This document shows positions 11,059-20,714 of a stretch of DNA of 64,000 nucleotides, piece after piece. Origin of the DNA: Pseudovibrio sp. JCM 19062 (GTDB lineage Bacteria; Pseudomonadota; Alphaproteobacteria; Rhizobiales; Stappiaceae); assembly GCA_001310715.1 (NCBI GenBank), contig BAXV01000004.1, positions 77,296 through 141,295 on the forward strand, in the 5' to 3' direction. How positions within the stretch are numbered: position 1 is the stretch's first letter; the number at the start of each line of letters is the position of its first letter. The position numbers and the translations under genes are program-made. The notes below the pieces were generated by a model. The model worked only from the letters and a program-made list of their open reading frames with translations. It was not told the DNA's origin and did not search any database.

Positions 11059-12127
11059 ATGCGCACTATCTTTAAACTGGCGGCAACTGCTGCAGTTGCA
11101 CTTGGTCTTTCCACTGGGGCTTCCGTTGCTGCTGATCCACTGAAAGTGGGTTTCATCTATGTTGGTCCGGTTTCTGACCACGGCTGGTCTTATCAGCACG
11201 ATCAGGCCGTCTGGCGCTTGAAAAGCACTTTGGCGACAAAGTTGAAACGACCTATATCGAAAGCGTGCCGGAAGGTGCGGATGCGGAACGTGCGATTGAG
11301 CGTCTGGCACGTTCTGGTCACGACCTGATCTTCACAACTTCCTTCGGCTACATGAACCCAACCTTGAAGGTTGCGCGCAAGTTTCCGAAAGTGAAATTTG
11401 AGCATGCAACTGGCTACAAGCAAGGAAGAACCTTGCCACTTATGGCGCTCGTTTCTATGAAGGGCGTTATATTATCGGTCAGATTGCGGCCAAGATCTCC
11501 AAGACCGGTACTGCCGGTTACATCGGGTCTTTCCCGATCCTGAAGTTGTGCGTGGCATCAACTCTTTCATGCTGGGTGCGCAGTCTGTGAACCCTGACTT
11601 CAAGATCAAGACCATCTGGGTGAACTCCTGGTACGATCCGGGCCGTGAAGCAGATGCTGCAAAAGCCTGATCGATCAGGGCGCTGATATCATGGTGCAAC
11701 ACACTGACTCTCCGGCACCTTTGCAAGTTGCTGAAGAGCGCGGAATCATGGGCTTTGGTCAGGCATCTGACATGATCAAGTTTGCGCCAAACGCACAGCA
11801 ACCGCGATCGTTGATTACTGGGATTCCTATTACATCTCCCGCGTACAGGCCGTGATGGATGGTACCTGGGAGAGCCAGGACGTCTGGGGTGGTCTTGACG
11901 TTGATATGGTTCACCTCGCACCATTCACCAACATCCCGCAGGATGTTGCAGATGAAGCTGCCAAAACACTTGCAGCCATCGAATCCGGTGAATTGCAGCC
12001 ATTTACTGGCCCAATTACCAAACAGGATGGCTCTGTGTTCTTGAACGAAGGCGAAACTGCTGACGATGCGTCTCTGCTTTCCATGAACTTTTACGTCAAG
12101 GGCATCGACGACCAGCTGCCTAACTAA
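11059..12127 (+). CDS. BMP-family substrate-binding protein of the purine/nucleoside ABC transporter, split
   Basis: The N-terminal signal peptide ends at SVAA-DPLKVGFIYVGP, followed by the Bmp/Med periplasmic-binding fold (VSDHGWSYQHDQA, FTTSFGYMNPT, VQHTDSPAPLQVAEE, MGFGQASDM). Frames change near 11215, 11430, 11540, 11665 and 11800, yet the tiled sequence is a normal family member of about 355 residues. There is no lipobox cysteine, so it is likely a soluble periplasmic protein. A clear GGGGGAGC ribosome site precedes the start. It delivers substrate to the two permeases upstream. Confidence 0.92.
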
Positions 12128-12147
12128 GCTCAGTACAGCTTAGTTTT
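12124..12147 (+). terminator. Rho-independent terminator after the binding-protein gene
   Basis: CTAAGCT and AGCTTAG form a perfect 7-base stem with loop CAGTAC, followed by TTTT. It begins inside the BMP stop codon region. A second inverted repeat (GCAGTGGG and CCCACTGC, 12189-12213) lies between it and puuD and could be an operator or another hairpin. Confidence 0.7.
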
Positions 12148-12248
12148 AAAAGAGTACTGCTGTTTTTATGGTGCTCTTTTCAAATTTTGCAGTGGGGGGA
12201 CAACTCCCACTGCCCACCTATTTCAATTGAACATAAAAGAACAAGACA

Positions 12249-13426
12249 ATGACAGCCACTTTCCTTAGTGAATGGCTCAATCTGCTTTTCCGCTGGTTTC
12301 ACTTGATTGTGGGCGTGGGCTGGATTGGGACCTCGTTTTATTTCATGGCACTCGACCTTTCCTTGCGTAAACGGGAAGGGCAGGCATCCGGCATTTTAGG
12401 TAGCGCATGGGAAGTTCATGGCGGCGGCTTCTATAATGTCGAGAAGTACATGGTTGCCCCCAAGGAACTGCCGAAAGACCTGATCTGGTATAAGTGGGAT
12501 GCCTATCTCACCTGGGTTTCCGGTTTTGCACTCCTAACGGTTCAGTACTATTTCAATGCTTCGGTTTATCTCATTGATCCTGAGGTAATGCGGCTTTTGC
12601 CAGCCGAGGCGATTTCGATTTCGGTTGTATCTCTTCTGGCCGGTTGGCTGATTTATGATCGGTTGTGCCGTTCTCCCATCGGGCAAAACACGCCCTTGTT
12701 GGCAGGGTGCCTGCTGGTGATCATTCTGGCGGCGACCTATGGGTATGCGCAGGTCTTTTCAGGCCGGGGCGTTCTGATCCATGTGGGCGCGCTGATCGGG
12801 ACCATTATGGCCTTCAACGTGTTTATGGTGATTATTCCAAACCAGAAGAAGATTGTAGCGGCACTTTTGGCGGGGCGTGAACCAGATGCGAGGCTCGGGG
12901 CAATTGGCAAGCAGCGCTCGGTTCATAACAATTATCTGACGCTGCCGGTGCTTTTGTTGATGGTGTCCAACCACTATCCGCTGTTGACGGGTCATGCTCA
13001 GCCTGCTCTGGTGGTGGCGCTTATCCTTGTGATGGGCGGTATGGTGCGGCACTTCATCAATCGCCATGATGCCCATGATAAATTTGGTAACTTCTGGTGG
13101 CGTTGCCAGTTGCGGCTGTCAGCCTGATTGCTGCGGTTATTGTGACGACGCCTGCGAAACTTGGCGGAGGAATGGCTGTTTCCGATGTTCGGGCCTTGGA
13201 GATTGCACAGGTCCACTGTGCGAGCTGCCACAGTGCAACGCCGAGCAATGAGGCGTTCTCGGAGGCACCAAAGAATATTGAGCTGGAGAGCATTGCTGAT
13301 TTGCGTCGTTATGAGGCTTTGATTATGGCGCAGGCGGTTCGCTCCTCTGCCATGCCTTTGGGCAACGAGACTGGCATGAGTAAACAGGAGCGCGAGCTTT
13401 TGGGGGCATGGTTGCAACGTCACTGA
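12249..13426 (+). CDS. puuD: Membrane-bound urate oxidase with cytochrome c domain, one frameshift
   Basis: The N-terminal about 290 residues form the multi-helix PuuD domain (FRWFHLIVGVGWIGTSFYF, HNNYLTLPVLLLMVSNHYP, RHFINRHDAHD with conserved histidines). The C-terminal domain contains a c-type haem site, CASCH, in VHCASCHSATPS. The frame changes near 13100-13125 at the junction, and total length (about 390) matches PuuD. The enzyme oxidises urate to 5-hydroxyisourate in the inner membrane, passing electrons to its cytochrome domain and the respiratory chain instead of to oxygen as uricase does. It is followed by uraD with a 10-base gap. Confidence 0.94.
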
Positions 13427-13436
13427 GGTGTTTGGA

Positions 13437-13973
13437 ATGAAGACATATTCTTTAGAAGAGGTGAACCGGTTTACGCTGGACGCCTTTGTCGATGTGTTTG
13501 GCAATGTGGCCGAGCATTCTCCATGGGTGGCGGTTGTTGCGCAGCGGTCAGCACCTTTTACCTCTCGGATGGCTTTAATTGACGCCTTTGTCCGGGCCCT
13601 TCAAAAGGCCGACAAGGGTGGCCAGATTGCGTTGATCCGGGCGCATCCTGATCTTGCCGGGAAAGCGGCGCGGGCAGGGGAAATGGCCGCGGCTTCGGTA
13701 AAAGAACAGGCCGGTGTGGGGCTGGACCAGCTGAGTGATGATGAATACCACCGGTTCAACCAACTTAACGACGCCTACAAGTCCCGTTATGGCTTTCCGT
13801 TCATTTTTGCAGTGAAAGGGGCGAGTAAGCACCAAATACTGGAAGCTTTTCAATTACGCCTGCAAAATTCTGCCGATGATGAGCTTGCAGAAGCGCTTCG
13901 CCAGATATGCCGGATTTTCAGGTTTCGTCTGGAAGATCTTGTCTGTGATGAGGAAACAGTCGACAACTCCTGA
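13437..13973 (+). CDS. uraD: OHCU decarboxylase
   Basis: An intact protein of about 178 residues. The family signatures are RAHPDLAGKAARAG, with the catalytic His, and the GFPFIFAVKG segment. It decarboxylates 2-oxo-4-hydroxy-4-carboxy-5-ureidoimidazoline to S-allantoin. The ATG at 13437 is preferred over the GTG at 13428 because the MKTYSLEEVNR start fits the family. With uraH and puuD it completes the three-step conversion of urate to allantoin. Confidence 0.95.
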   Translation: MKTYSLEEVNRFTLDAFVDVFGNVAEHSPWVAVVAQRSAPFTSRMALIDAFVRALQKADKGGQIALIRAHPDLAGKAARAGEMAAASVKEQAGVGLDQLSDDEYHRFNQLNDAYKSRYGFPFIFAVKGASKHQILEAFQLRLQNSADDELAEALRQICRIFRFRLEDLVCDEETVDNS

Positions 13974-14113
13974 TAAGTGTTGTTCCGGCTTTTTTTGCCG
14001 CTACGTGATGGGAAATAATCCACGGGAACATGCGATGGCGTTTGATAAGAGGCTTGCAACCATCACAGTTATCTATTGGACTATGATCTCTAATAATTTC
14101 AAAGGGAATGTTC

Positions 14114-15324
14114 ATGAAGGCCGCGATTGAGAGCCGGTTTGCGGAGCAGGTTGAATTCTTACGCGAATTGGTCATGGTGCCGAGCGATAACCCGCCGGGG
14201 GATACGGAGCGCCACGCATTGCGGACCGCCGAGCTGCTTGAAGGCCTTGGCTTTACCGTTGAAAAACATCCGGTACCTGAACCGTTTGTACGTCAGAACG
14301 GGATGGTGTCCGTTACCAACCTGATCGTGCGCGAGACATTCGGTAATGGGTTCGGTCCGGTGATTGCGCTCAATGCTCATGGGGACGTTGTTCCTCCGGG
14401 CGACGGCTGGTCTAAGGAGCCTTATGGCGCCGAGATTGAAGATGGTGCTCTTTATGGCCGTGGTGCGGCTGTTTCCAAGGGGGATTTTGCCACCTACGCC
14501 TTTGCGCTTCTGGCACTTCGCGAATATGCGGATGAGTTGGAAGGCTCGGTGGAACTGCATCTGACATATGATGAGGAAACCGGAGGCTTTGTTGGGCCTA
14601 AGTGGCTTCTTGAACAAGGGGTGACCAAGCCGGACTATGCAATATCTGCTGGTTTCTCCTACGCTGCTATAACAGCTCATAATGGCTGTTTGCATATGGA
14701 AGTCATTTTCCGTGGCCGTCAGGCCCATGCGGCGATGCCGGAAAATGGTGCTGACGCTTTGCAGGCAGCAACGCCGGTCCTTGCTGCGATTTACGACGAG
14801 CGGGAGCGTTTGAAGTCAGTTCACAGTGAGCAGCAGGGTATCGGTTCACCGCAAATCACCGTTGGTCTGATCTCTGGAGGCATCAACACCAATGTGGTGC
14901 CGGATCGGGTTTCGCTTCGTATTGACCGGCGACTGATCCTGAAGAAAGCGGCGAGCAGGTGGAAGAGCAGCTTATTGAGCTGATTGAATCTGTGGTGCCA
15001 GCGGATTGCGGTGTGGAAGTAGAATGCCGGCGTATCATGCTCGCTGAGCCTTTGCGCGAGCTGCCCGGTGCCAAGAAATTGGTAGAAGCGCTGAAATGGC
15101 CTGCCAATGAGGTTTTGGGCATTGAACTGGAAGCCACTGGCGCACCGCTTTATACGGACGCACGCCACTATGCGGAGGCGGGTATTCCAACCGTGCTTTA
15201 CGGGGCAGGGCCGCGCTCCATTCTTGAGGCAAATGCTCATGGCGCTGATGAGCTCCTCCAGCTTTCTGACCTGAAGGCCGCCACGATCATTGTGGCCGAT
15301 GCCTTGAAGACGTTATTACGCTGA
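14114..15324 (+). CDS. M20-family metallo-amidohydrolase (ArgE/DapE type), one frameshift
   Basis: The metal-binding motif LNAHGDVVPPGDGW and the YDEETGG motif define an M20 peptidase or deacylase. A dimerisation domain (GRQAHAAMPENGADAL) lies between the halves of the catalytic domain. The frame changes near 14940, after LRIDRRLIL, and the C-terminal part restores ATGAPLYTDARHYAEAGIP. Length is about 400 residues, normal. It could start at ATG 14108 or 14114. Its position after uraD suggests a role downstream of allantoin or on another ureide, but it looks more like ArgE/DapE than like allantoate amidohydrolase. The substrate is unknown. Confidence 0.85.
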
Positions 15325-15519
15325 GATGAAAAGTCCGGGTTGTCTCGGTGAGTATGGTTTGAGCCAGACTGTCAGCTTTCCGGTGCTTTCAAAGCCTGCC
15401 TGCAAGGCATGTTGCAGGGTTTTGCTACGGGCGTAGCCCACGATTGGTTTTAGTGGGCGCAGCGTGTTGGTAAAGATGCTGGAGAGCCCGTTTTTCTGCA
15501 GACGCGCTTTTTGTTTACT
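15316..15519 (-). pseudogene. 5'-truncated remnant: C-terminal 67 codons of an unidentified protein
   Basis: An open frame on the minus strand contains protein-like sequence (RPLKPIVGYARSKTLQ, then ALQAGFESTGKLTVWLKPY), ends in TAA, and overlaps the M20 gene tail-to-tail by 9 bases. It has no ATG. In frame it is closed upstream by a stop at 15520-15522, just where the sequence becomes very AT-rich. I cannot name the family; the AGF..TGKL.VWL tail faintly resembles GNAT acetyltransferases. It may be the end of a gene cut by insertion of the adjoining island. Confidence 0.45.
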
Positions 15520-15565
15520 TTATGGAATACATAGTAATTCTGTGTTATACTATAATAATTACAAG

Positions 15566-15593
15566 TTATTCCATAATCTACCTTATGCCTTTC
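15566..15593 (-). other. dif-like (XerCD-type) site, left copy, minus orientation
   Basis: On the minus strand the site reads GAAAGGCATAA, then spacer GGTAGA, then TTATGGAATAA. This is the 11-6-11 layout of dif/pdif sites with inner ATAA and TTAT. The core of 20 bases (GCATAA, GGTAGA, TTATGGAA) is identical to a copy at 19515-19542 in opposite orientation. E. coli dif, from memory, shares GCGCATAA and TTATG in the same positions. The surrounding 730 bases (15325-16058) hold no complete gene. The resemblance to dif is an inference. Confidence 0.5.
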
Positions 15594-15638
15594 TAAGTAT
15601 ATATACTTACAAGTTGCCGTCATTCAAGTAAATTACTT
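15594..15638. repeat. AT-rich cluster of AAGTA/TACTT palindromes
   Basis: A perfect 16-base palindrome (TAAGTATATATACTTA, 15594-15609) is followed by AAGTAA-A-TTACTT (15626-15638), with further CAAGT and TACTTG copies nearby at about 15563 and 15656. They lie just beyond the left dif-like site and 420-465 bases upstream of the alcohol dehydrogenase. They may be operators or protein-binding iterons. No function can be assigned. Confidence 0.4.
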
Positions 15639-16058
15639 ACTGTTATAAGCTTAGCTACTTGCAGGTCTGGGCAAAGAGTAGGGGCTTGTGGTGATTCCTG
15701 GAGGGGTTTAGTTTAGAGGAAAACATTTCATCCCATCTGGGTAAATACGCTAGGTATTTCACCTAAGATACTGAAGTAATTTCACTTTATATGGATACGT
15801 GCAGGTTGAGGTATCAGTTTCTGCAACGCGATTTTCTTAGTAATGCGCTGGTTTTTTTCAAGGTTGAATGACTGTGATGTCGCGTTATTAACCGCAGAAG
15901 TATACTTGAAATATCATCTCTTTTCTACTTGGGTTTCGGTTTGTTAGGCTCTTCTTAAATGCTGGCGACCCCCGCCTGTATTTCTGAGAATTTCGCTTTC
16001 CCTGTATGTTTTGGCGCCGCCGTGGCCCGCGCAGGAAAAGCTGCTTAAGGAGCCCGTC

Positions 16059-17073
16059 ATGTCTATGATGAAAGCGGCCGTTGTGCGCGAATTTGGTGCA
16101 CCTTTGGACGTGTGTGAAGTTGAGAAGCCAACCGTCACCGATGATAGTGTTCTGGTGAAGATTGAGGCCACTGGTGTGTGTCATACTGACTTGCATGCTG
16201 TTGAAGGGGATTGGCCCGTCAAACCAACACCAGCCTTTATTCCAGGCCACGAAGGCGTGGGTATTGTGGTTGAGAAGGGGCGCAACGTAACGCATGTGAA
16301 GGAAGGGGATCGCGTCGGGATTCCCTGGCTCCACACGGCTTGTCGCTGCTGTCGCCATTGTGTGGATGGCTGGGAAACTCTGTGTGAATCGCAGCAGAAT
16401 ACCGGTTACAGCGTTAATGGCAGTTTTGCAGAATTTGCGTTGGCGGATCCGAACTTCGTGGCGCATCTGCCCAAAGAACTTGAATTTGTACCAGCCGCGC
16501 CAATTTTGTGCGCAGGTGTGACGGTCTACAAGGGCCTAAAGGAAACCGAGACGAAACCCGGACAAACCGTGGTGATTTCCGGTATTGGCGGCCTTGGCCA
16601 TCTGGCAGTTCAGTACGCCAAGGCCATGGGGATGCATGTGATCGCGGTTGATATTGCAGATGAGAAGCTGGCGCTTGCCAAGTCTTTGGGCGCTGATATG
16701 ACGCTGAATGCATTCAAGTGCGATCCAGTTTCTGAAGTGCAAGCTGGCGGTGGTGCTGAAGGTGTGCTGGTGACGGCTGTTGCTGGTAAGAGCTTCCAGC
16801 AAGGGGTTGGCATGTTGGCTCGTGGCGGCACTATGAGCTTGTTGGTCTGCCTCCTGAAGATTTCCCGCTGAACATCTTTGATATGGTGCTCAATGGGAAA
16901 ACATTGCGTGGTTCCATTGTGGGTACACGAAATGACCTGCGTGAGTCATTGGAGTTTGCCGGTGAAGGCTGGTGGCGGCACACTACAGCACAGAACCGCT
17001 GGACAACGTCAATGACATTTTCGACCGTATGCGTAATGGCAAAATTGATGGCCGTATCGTGATGGATCTCTAG
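16059..17073 (+). CDS. Zinc-dependent alcohol dehydrogenase (AdhP type), two frameshifts
   Basis: Catalytic zinc ligands are visible in [16 protein letters not shown] and in PGHEGVG. Structural zinc cysteines are in [15 protein letters not shown]. The NAD-binding Rossmann motif is [18 protein letters not shown]. Frames change near 16845 ([17 protein letters not shown] resumes) and near 16970. The corrected protein of about 338 residues matches AdhP/AdhA ethanol-active dehydrogenases. The ATG at 16059 follows AAGGAGCCC. It oxidises primary alcohols or reduces aldehydes with NAD(H) in the cytoplasm. It stands alone, convergent with the multicopper oxidase, inside the island bounded by dif-like sites. 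Confidence 0.92.
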
Positions 17074-17098
17074 GGCCATATCGCCCAACACAGACCAT

Positions 17099-17139
17099 GA
17101 ATGCCGCAGCCGCTTTGTGCGTGCTGTGGCATTCTCTTT
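17099..17139 (+). terminator. Terminator between convergent adh and multicopper oxidase genes
   Basis: GAATGCCGCAG (17099-17109) pairs with CTGTGGCATTC (17124-17134), 11 pairs including one G-T, loop 14, followed by TCTTT. It lies 26 bases after the dehydrogenase stop. The T-run is short, so strength is uncertain. Confidence 0.55.
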
Positions 17140-17163
17140 GTCGGGGTCCTTTAGGGAAGTTGG

Positions 17164-19106
17164 CTAACTCACCACGAATTTACGCATCATGTCATAGTCT
17201 TCGTGGGTGATAATATGACAGTGCCATACATATTCTCCGGGAAGGTCGAAATGAGCAATGATGCGGGTGACCTGCCCAGGTAGGGCAATGACCGTGTCCT
17301 TCCTGCCTTGTTCATTTGGCTGAGGCTGAACCGGATTTCCCTTTACGCCCTGAAGCTCGATGGTAGCACCTTCGAAGGTCCTGCCGGTGTTCATCAGAGG
17401 TTGTTCGCGGGGCGTGAATTCCCAGTCGAATTCCTGACGGTCGATGACTTCAAATTGCACCTGATGTACGTGTATGGGGTGCCCGGAAGCGGTGGCGTTA
17501 TAGACCTCCCAGACCTCGGTTGTGTTGAGGGCCACATTTTCTGTTACTGGGTCCATGAAGAACACGGAGCCGGATTCCGGTGTGCCAAGCAGGTTCAGCT
17601 CGCGGCCCAGATCATCATCCTGCGGATAGATAATGAGCTGTCTGACAACGGCGACATCGTCTCTTGGAATTTGTTGCAGAGGTGTGCGTAAAGTCACATT
17701 TTCAGTGAACTGGGCGCCTGCGGCGGGATCGCATCATTGGCCTCGGCCACATCAAAACGCATGATAACGCCCGTGTTATCCGGATTGGCGATGGGGGCTA
17801 GTCCGCCATGTCCATCCGAGATCGGACGCTCTCCATCCTCATTATAAACAAGCTTGATTGCGTTTTCCGGATCGGTAGGATCGACAAAGCCACGGAATGG
17901 AATTTCCGGACCGTGGTTTCGCAAAATGATCTGAGACCCAGCGACCTTTGTGAAGTCTACCAGCACATCCATACGCTCTGCAGCTGATGACCAGCTGGGT
18001 CAGCCGAACCGGCCTATCCAGAAATCCGCCATCGGAGCCGAGTTGATAGAACGGCATCTTGTTTTCGAACTCAAGCACATAGCTACGCGAACTGGATGCG
18101 TTGAGCAGGCGGAAGCGGTACTTGTTGGCCTCCACATCCAGTTTCGGCCAGACCATCCCGTTGACCAATATGAAATTTCCGAAGAACTCATCCAGAATTG
18201 ACGGGTTTGGCCACGTGTCTTGAATGGCCTTTTGTATAATTGGATTAACGGGTTGGCCGTGCCAACCGGGATAGTAGAGCTGGCCTTGATCATCAAACAA
18301 AACGTCTGTGATGGACAGATCAATCATGTGGTGATCTGACGGCAGAATGTCATTTTCGATCAAGCGCTCTTCATTGTCATCCTTGATCAGATACATGCCA
18401 TGCAGTCCGGCGTGAACGTTGAGGCGGGTCATGCCAACTGTATGGTCATGGTACCATGCGCCCATGGCTTCCTGAGTGTTGTCATATTGGTATTCTTGCT
18501 TGACGAACGCGGGACCCGTTGACTGATAGCCTTGTGTGTACCAGGCAAGTGGATTGCCATCGCTATCGGCTTCACTATGGCCGCCGTGCAAGTGAATAAC
18601 CACTGGTTTTTCAGCGCTGAACTGACCATCGGGAGAGTTCACATCAGGTATGTGCATACTCGTATCAACGGGCAAAAGATGCGGCCTGTCATTGGGCAGC
18701 TGGTTTTGCCAGTTGACGTGCAAGGTCTCGTTCTGCCGTGCAATAAGTGTTGGTCCAGGGGTTGTGAACTGACCTGCAACGCCCAGGCCATAAACGGAGG
18801 TTTTTAGTTGCTCACCGCGACTGTCAACCAAGCCCATCCACTGAGTTGTGGCGCTGATAGGATCGTGATCGGCGTATCCGGATGCCCATAAATTCGTGGT
18901 GGGATCGGCAGTGAATTGACGAATTTCTGCTGGGTACCAGGCTCCATAAGTGTGACCGTTCCGTCTTGCGGCCCGCTGCTGGCAAAACTGGTTCCAAATA
19001 CAGACAGGTTTGTCCCTAACAAGGCACCAGCTGCAACAGTACCTTTGAGAAAGCGACGACGCCCAGCATGGAGTGCGTTGTCCGGTACACGTACTCTTTT
19101 ATTCAT
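17164..19106 (-). CDS. Tat-exported multicopper oxidase (CotA/bilirubin oxidase-like), split
   Basis: The N-terminus carries a twin-arginine motif (RRRFLKG) and a hydrophobic stretch, implying folded export to the periplasm. Copper-binding signatures appear in order: HLHGG, WYHDH, HPIHVHQ and WHCHIITHEDYDMM (the T1/T2/T3 motif with axial Met). Frames change near 18830, 17980 and 17697. The tiled length of about 645 residues suits CotA-like laccases and bilirubin oxidases. Expected chemistry is oxidation of phenols, bilirubin-like compounds or metal ions with reduction of oxygen to water. The 458 bases upstream hold no gene apart from the right dif-like site and AT-rich promoter-like sequence. 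Confidence 0.93.
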
Positions 19107-19514
19107 CTTTATTGTTTCCGGATGTAGAGATTATGAATTATTATTGGATAGTCTCAAGTATACAATGACTACCTACGTTATTACCTAAGGGAAATTATAG
19201 ATAATTAAGATTAGTGTCAATGAGTTGTGCCGGTAGGGTAGGCTAACTCCCTAGAAGATGGTGATGTGTACCTTTATTTGATCCTGACGTTTGTAAATTG
19301 TACTCAAGTGGCGATGAATACTACGGAATTTACTTATATTGTGCGCATCTTGTGCTGATGGACAGGTTCGACTGGTCTTAGGTCGAGCGCTGCGCTGCTT
19401 TCTGTCGTGTAATCTTGCGAAAGCCTTGTAGCTGAGCTTTGAGCTGAGATGCGGTATGCGCCAATTTGATGCTTGTCAGCTGTACCAAAGGCATCATGGC
19501 ACGCGTATATGACC

Positions 19515-19542
19515 AATACGCATAAGGTAGATTATGGAACTA
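19515..19542 (+). other. dif-like (XerCD-type) site, right copy, plus orientation
   Basis: The site reads AATACGCATAA, spacer GGTAGA, TTATGGAACTA. It is 23/28 identical to the inverted copy at 15566-15593, with the inner 20 bases identical. It lies about 410 bases upstream of the multicopper oxidase start and 24 bases beyond the wecB stop. Outside the core the two flanks do not match, so this is a discrete site and not the end of a longer repeat. A shared regulator operator is the main alternative. Confidence 0.5.
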
Positions 19543-19565
19543 AACATGTAATGATGAGTTTGGTG

Positions 19566-20714
19566 CTAGTCGCATGAGTTTATGTGGCTTTCGACGGCGT
19601 CTGCAATACGCTGTGCTGCCAGACCATCGCCAAACGGGTTCTCGTAGTTGAGCTTGGCGCTTTTGGACCTAAGGATGCGATTGGCTTCCTCGGTGATGGT
19701 TTGCTCGCATGTACCGACGAGTTTTGCCAGACCGCTGGTGATTGCTTCTGGTCGCTCGGTTGTCTTGCGCAGGATCAGCAATGGCGTTCCGAACTCTGGA
19801 GCTTCTTCCTGAATGCCGCCGCTGTCTGTGAGGATCAGGTCTGAGTCACGCTCCAATGCGATGAGCGCTTCGTATGACAGCGGATTGACCAGATGGACAC
19901 GATCGACATTCTTGAGCACAGATTCAACCACATCCTTGACCGCTGGATTTGGATGCACCGGCAGAACGATTTGCAGATCGTCATGACCATCCGCAATGTC
20001 CTTTATGGCCTGACATATATTACGCATAGGTTCACCCCAGTTTTCACGCCGGTGTGTGGTGACCAGTATCAATCGTTTTTGTGGGCTAGAACGTCCTTCA
20101 GTTCATCGAGCTCGCGTGATGGTTTGATCCGTTGCGCCAAATAACGAACAGCATCGACCACCGTGTTGCCTGTGGTGAGGATTTTCTCATGGCTGATGCT
20201 TCGCGCAGTAAGTTGTCTCTGGCGATGGCTGTGGGTGCGAACAATCTGTGCAGAGCTGATCAGCCAGCCGCCGGTTGGCTTCTTCCGGAAACGGGTCATG
20301 TAAATTGCCGCTGCGTAATCCTGCTTCAACGTGACCGACCGGCACGGAACTGTAAAAGCTTGCAAGCGCTCCGACGAAGCCTGTTGTTGTGTCGCCATGG
20401 ACAAGAGCGTATCTGGGGTTGTGGTGCACAATATACGCGCTGATGCCTTTGAGAAGTTCTCCGGCCTGATCTGCCAATTTATGGCTGGTAGCGGATAGAT
20501 CGAGCCAGTTGATCTTATGTATGTCAAAGGATAACAGCGCGCTTGATGCGATCTCGCGGTGCTGGCCCGTCATGAGGACGTGGGCATTGAGGTTTGGGCG
20601 CTTTGCGATTGCGTCGATAACCGGTGCCATTTTGATGGCTTCCGGGCGTGTACCGATGATGCATAAGACCGTTGCAGGCCCTGCTCCCATAATCTTTGTG
20701 TGTTTCCTATTCAT
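19566..20714 (-). CDS. wecB: UDP-N-acetylglucosamine 2-epimerase (non-hydrolysing), split
   Basis: Family signatures are IIGTRPEAIKMAPVI at the N-terminus, VHGDTTTGF, GHVEAGLRS, LVTTHRRENWGEP, LPVHPNP and LTDSGGIQEEAP. Frames change near 20250 and 20070. Length is about 380 residues, standard. The ATG at 20714 overlaps the end of the upstream gene by 8 bases. It interconverts UDP-GlcNAc and UDP-ManNAc in the cytoplasm. Last gene of the nfr-like operon: in E. coli, WecB-supplied UDP-ManNAc is needed for the NfrA/NfrB glycan, so its presence here supports a ManNAc-containing polymer. Confidence 0.94.

Noticed and set aside
19515..19542. Terminal inverted repeat of an insertion sequence
   Set aside because: The shared sequence is limited to about 20-28 bases with a symmetric 6-base spacer and there is no transposase in the interval, so a Xer-type site or operator fits better.
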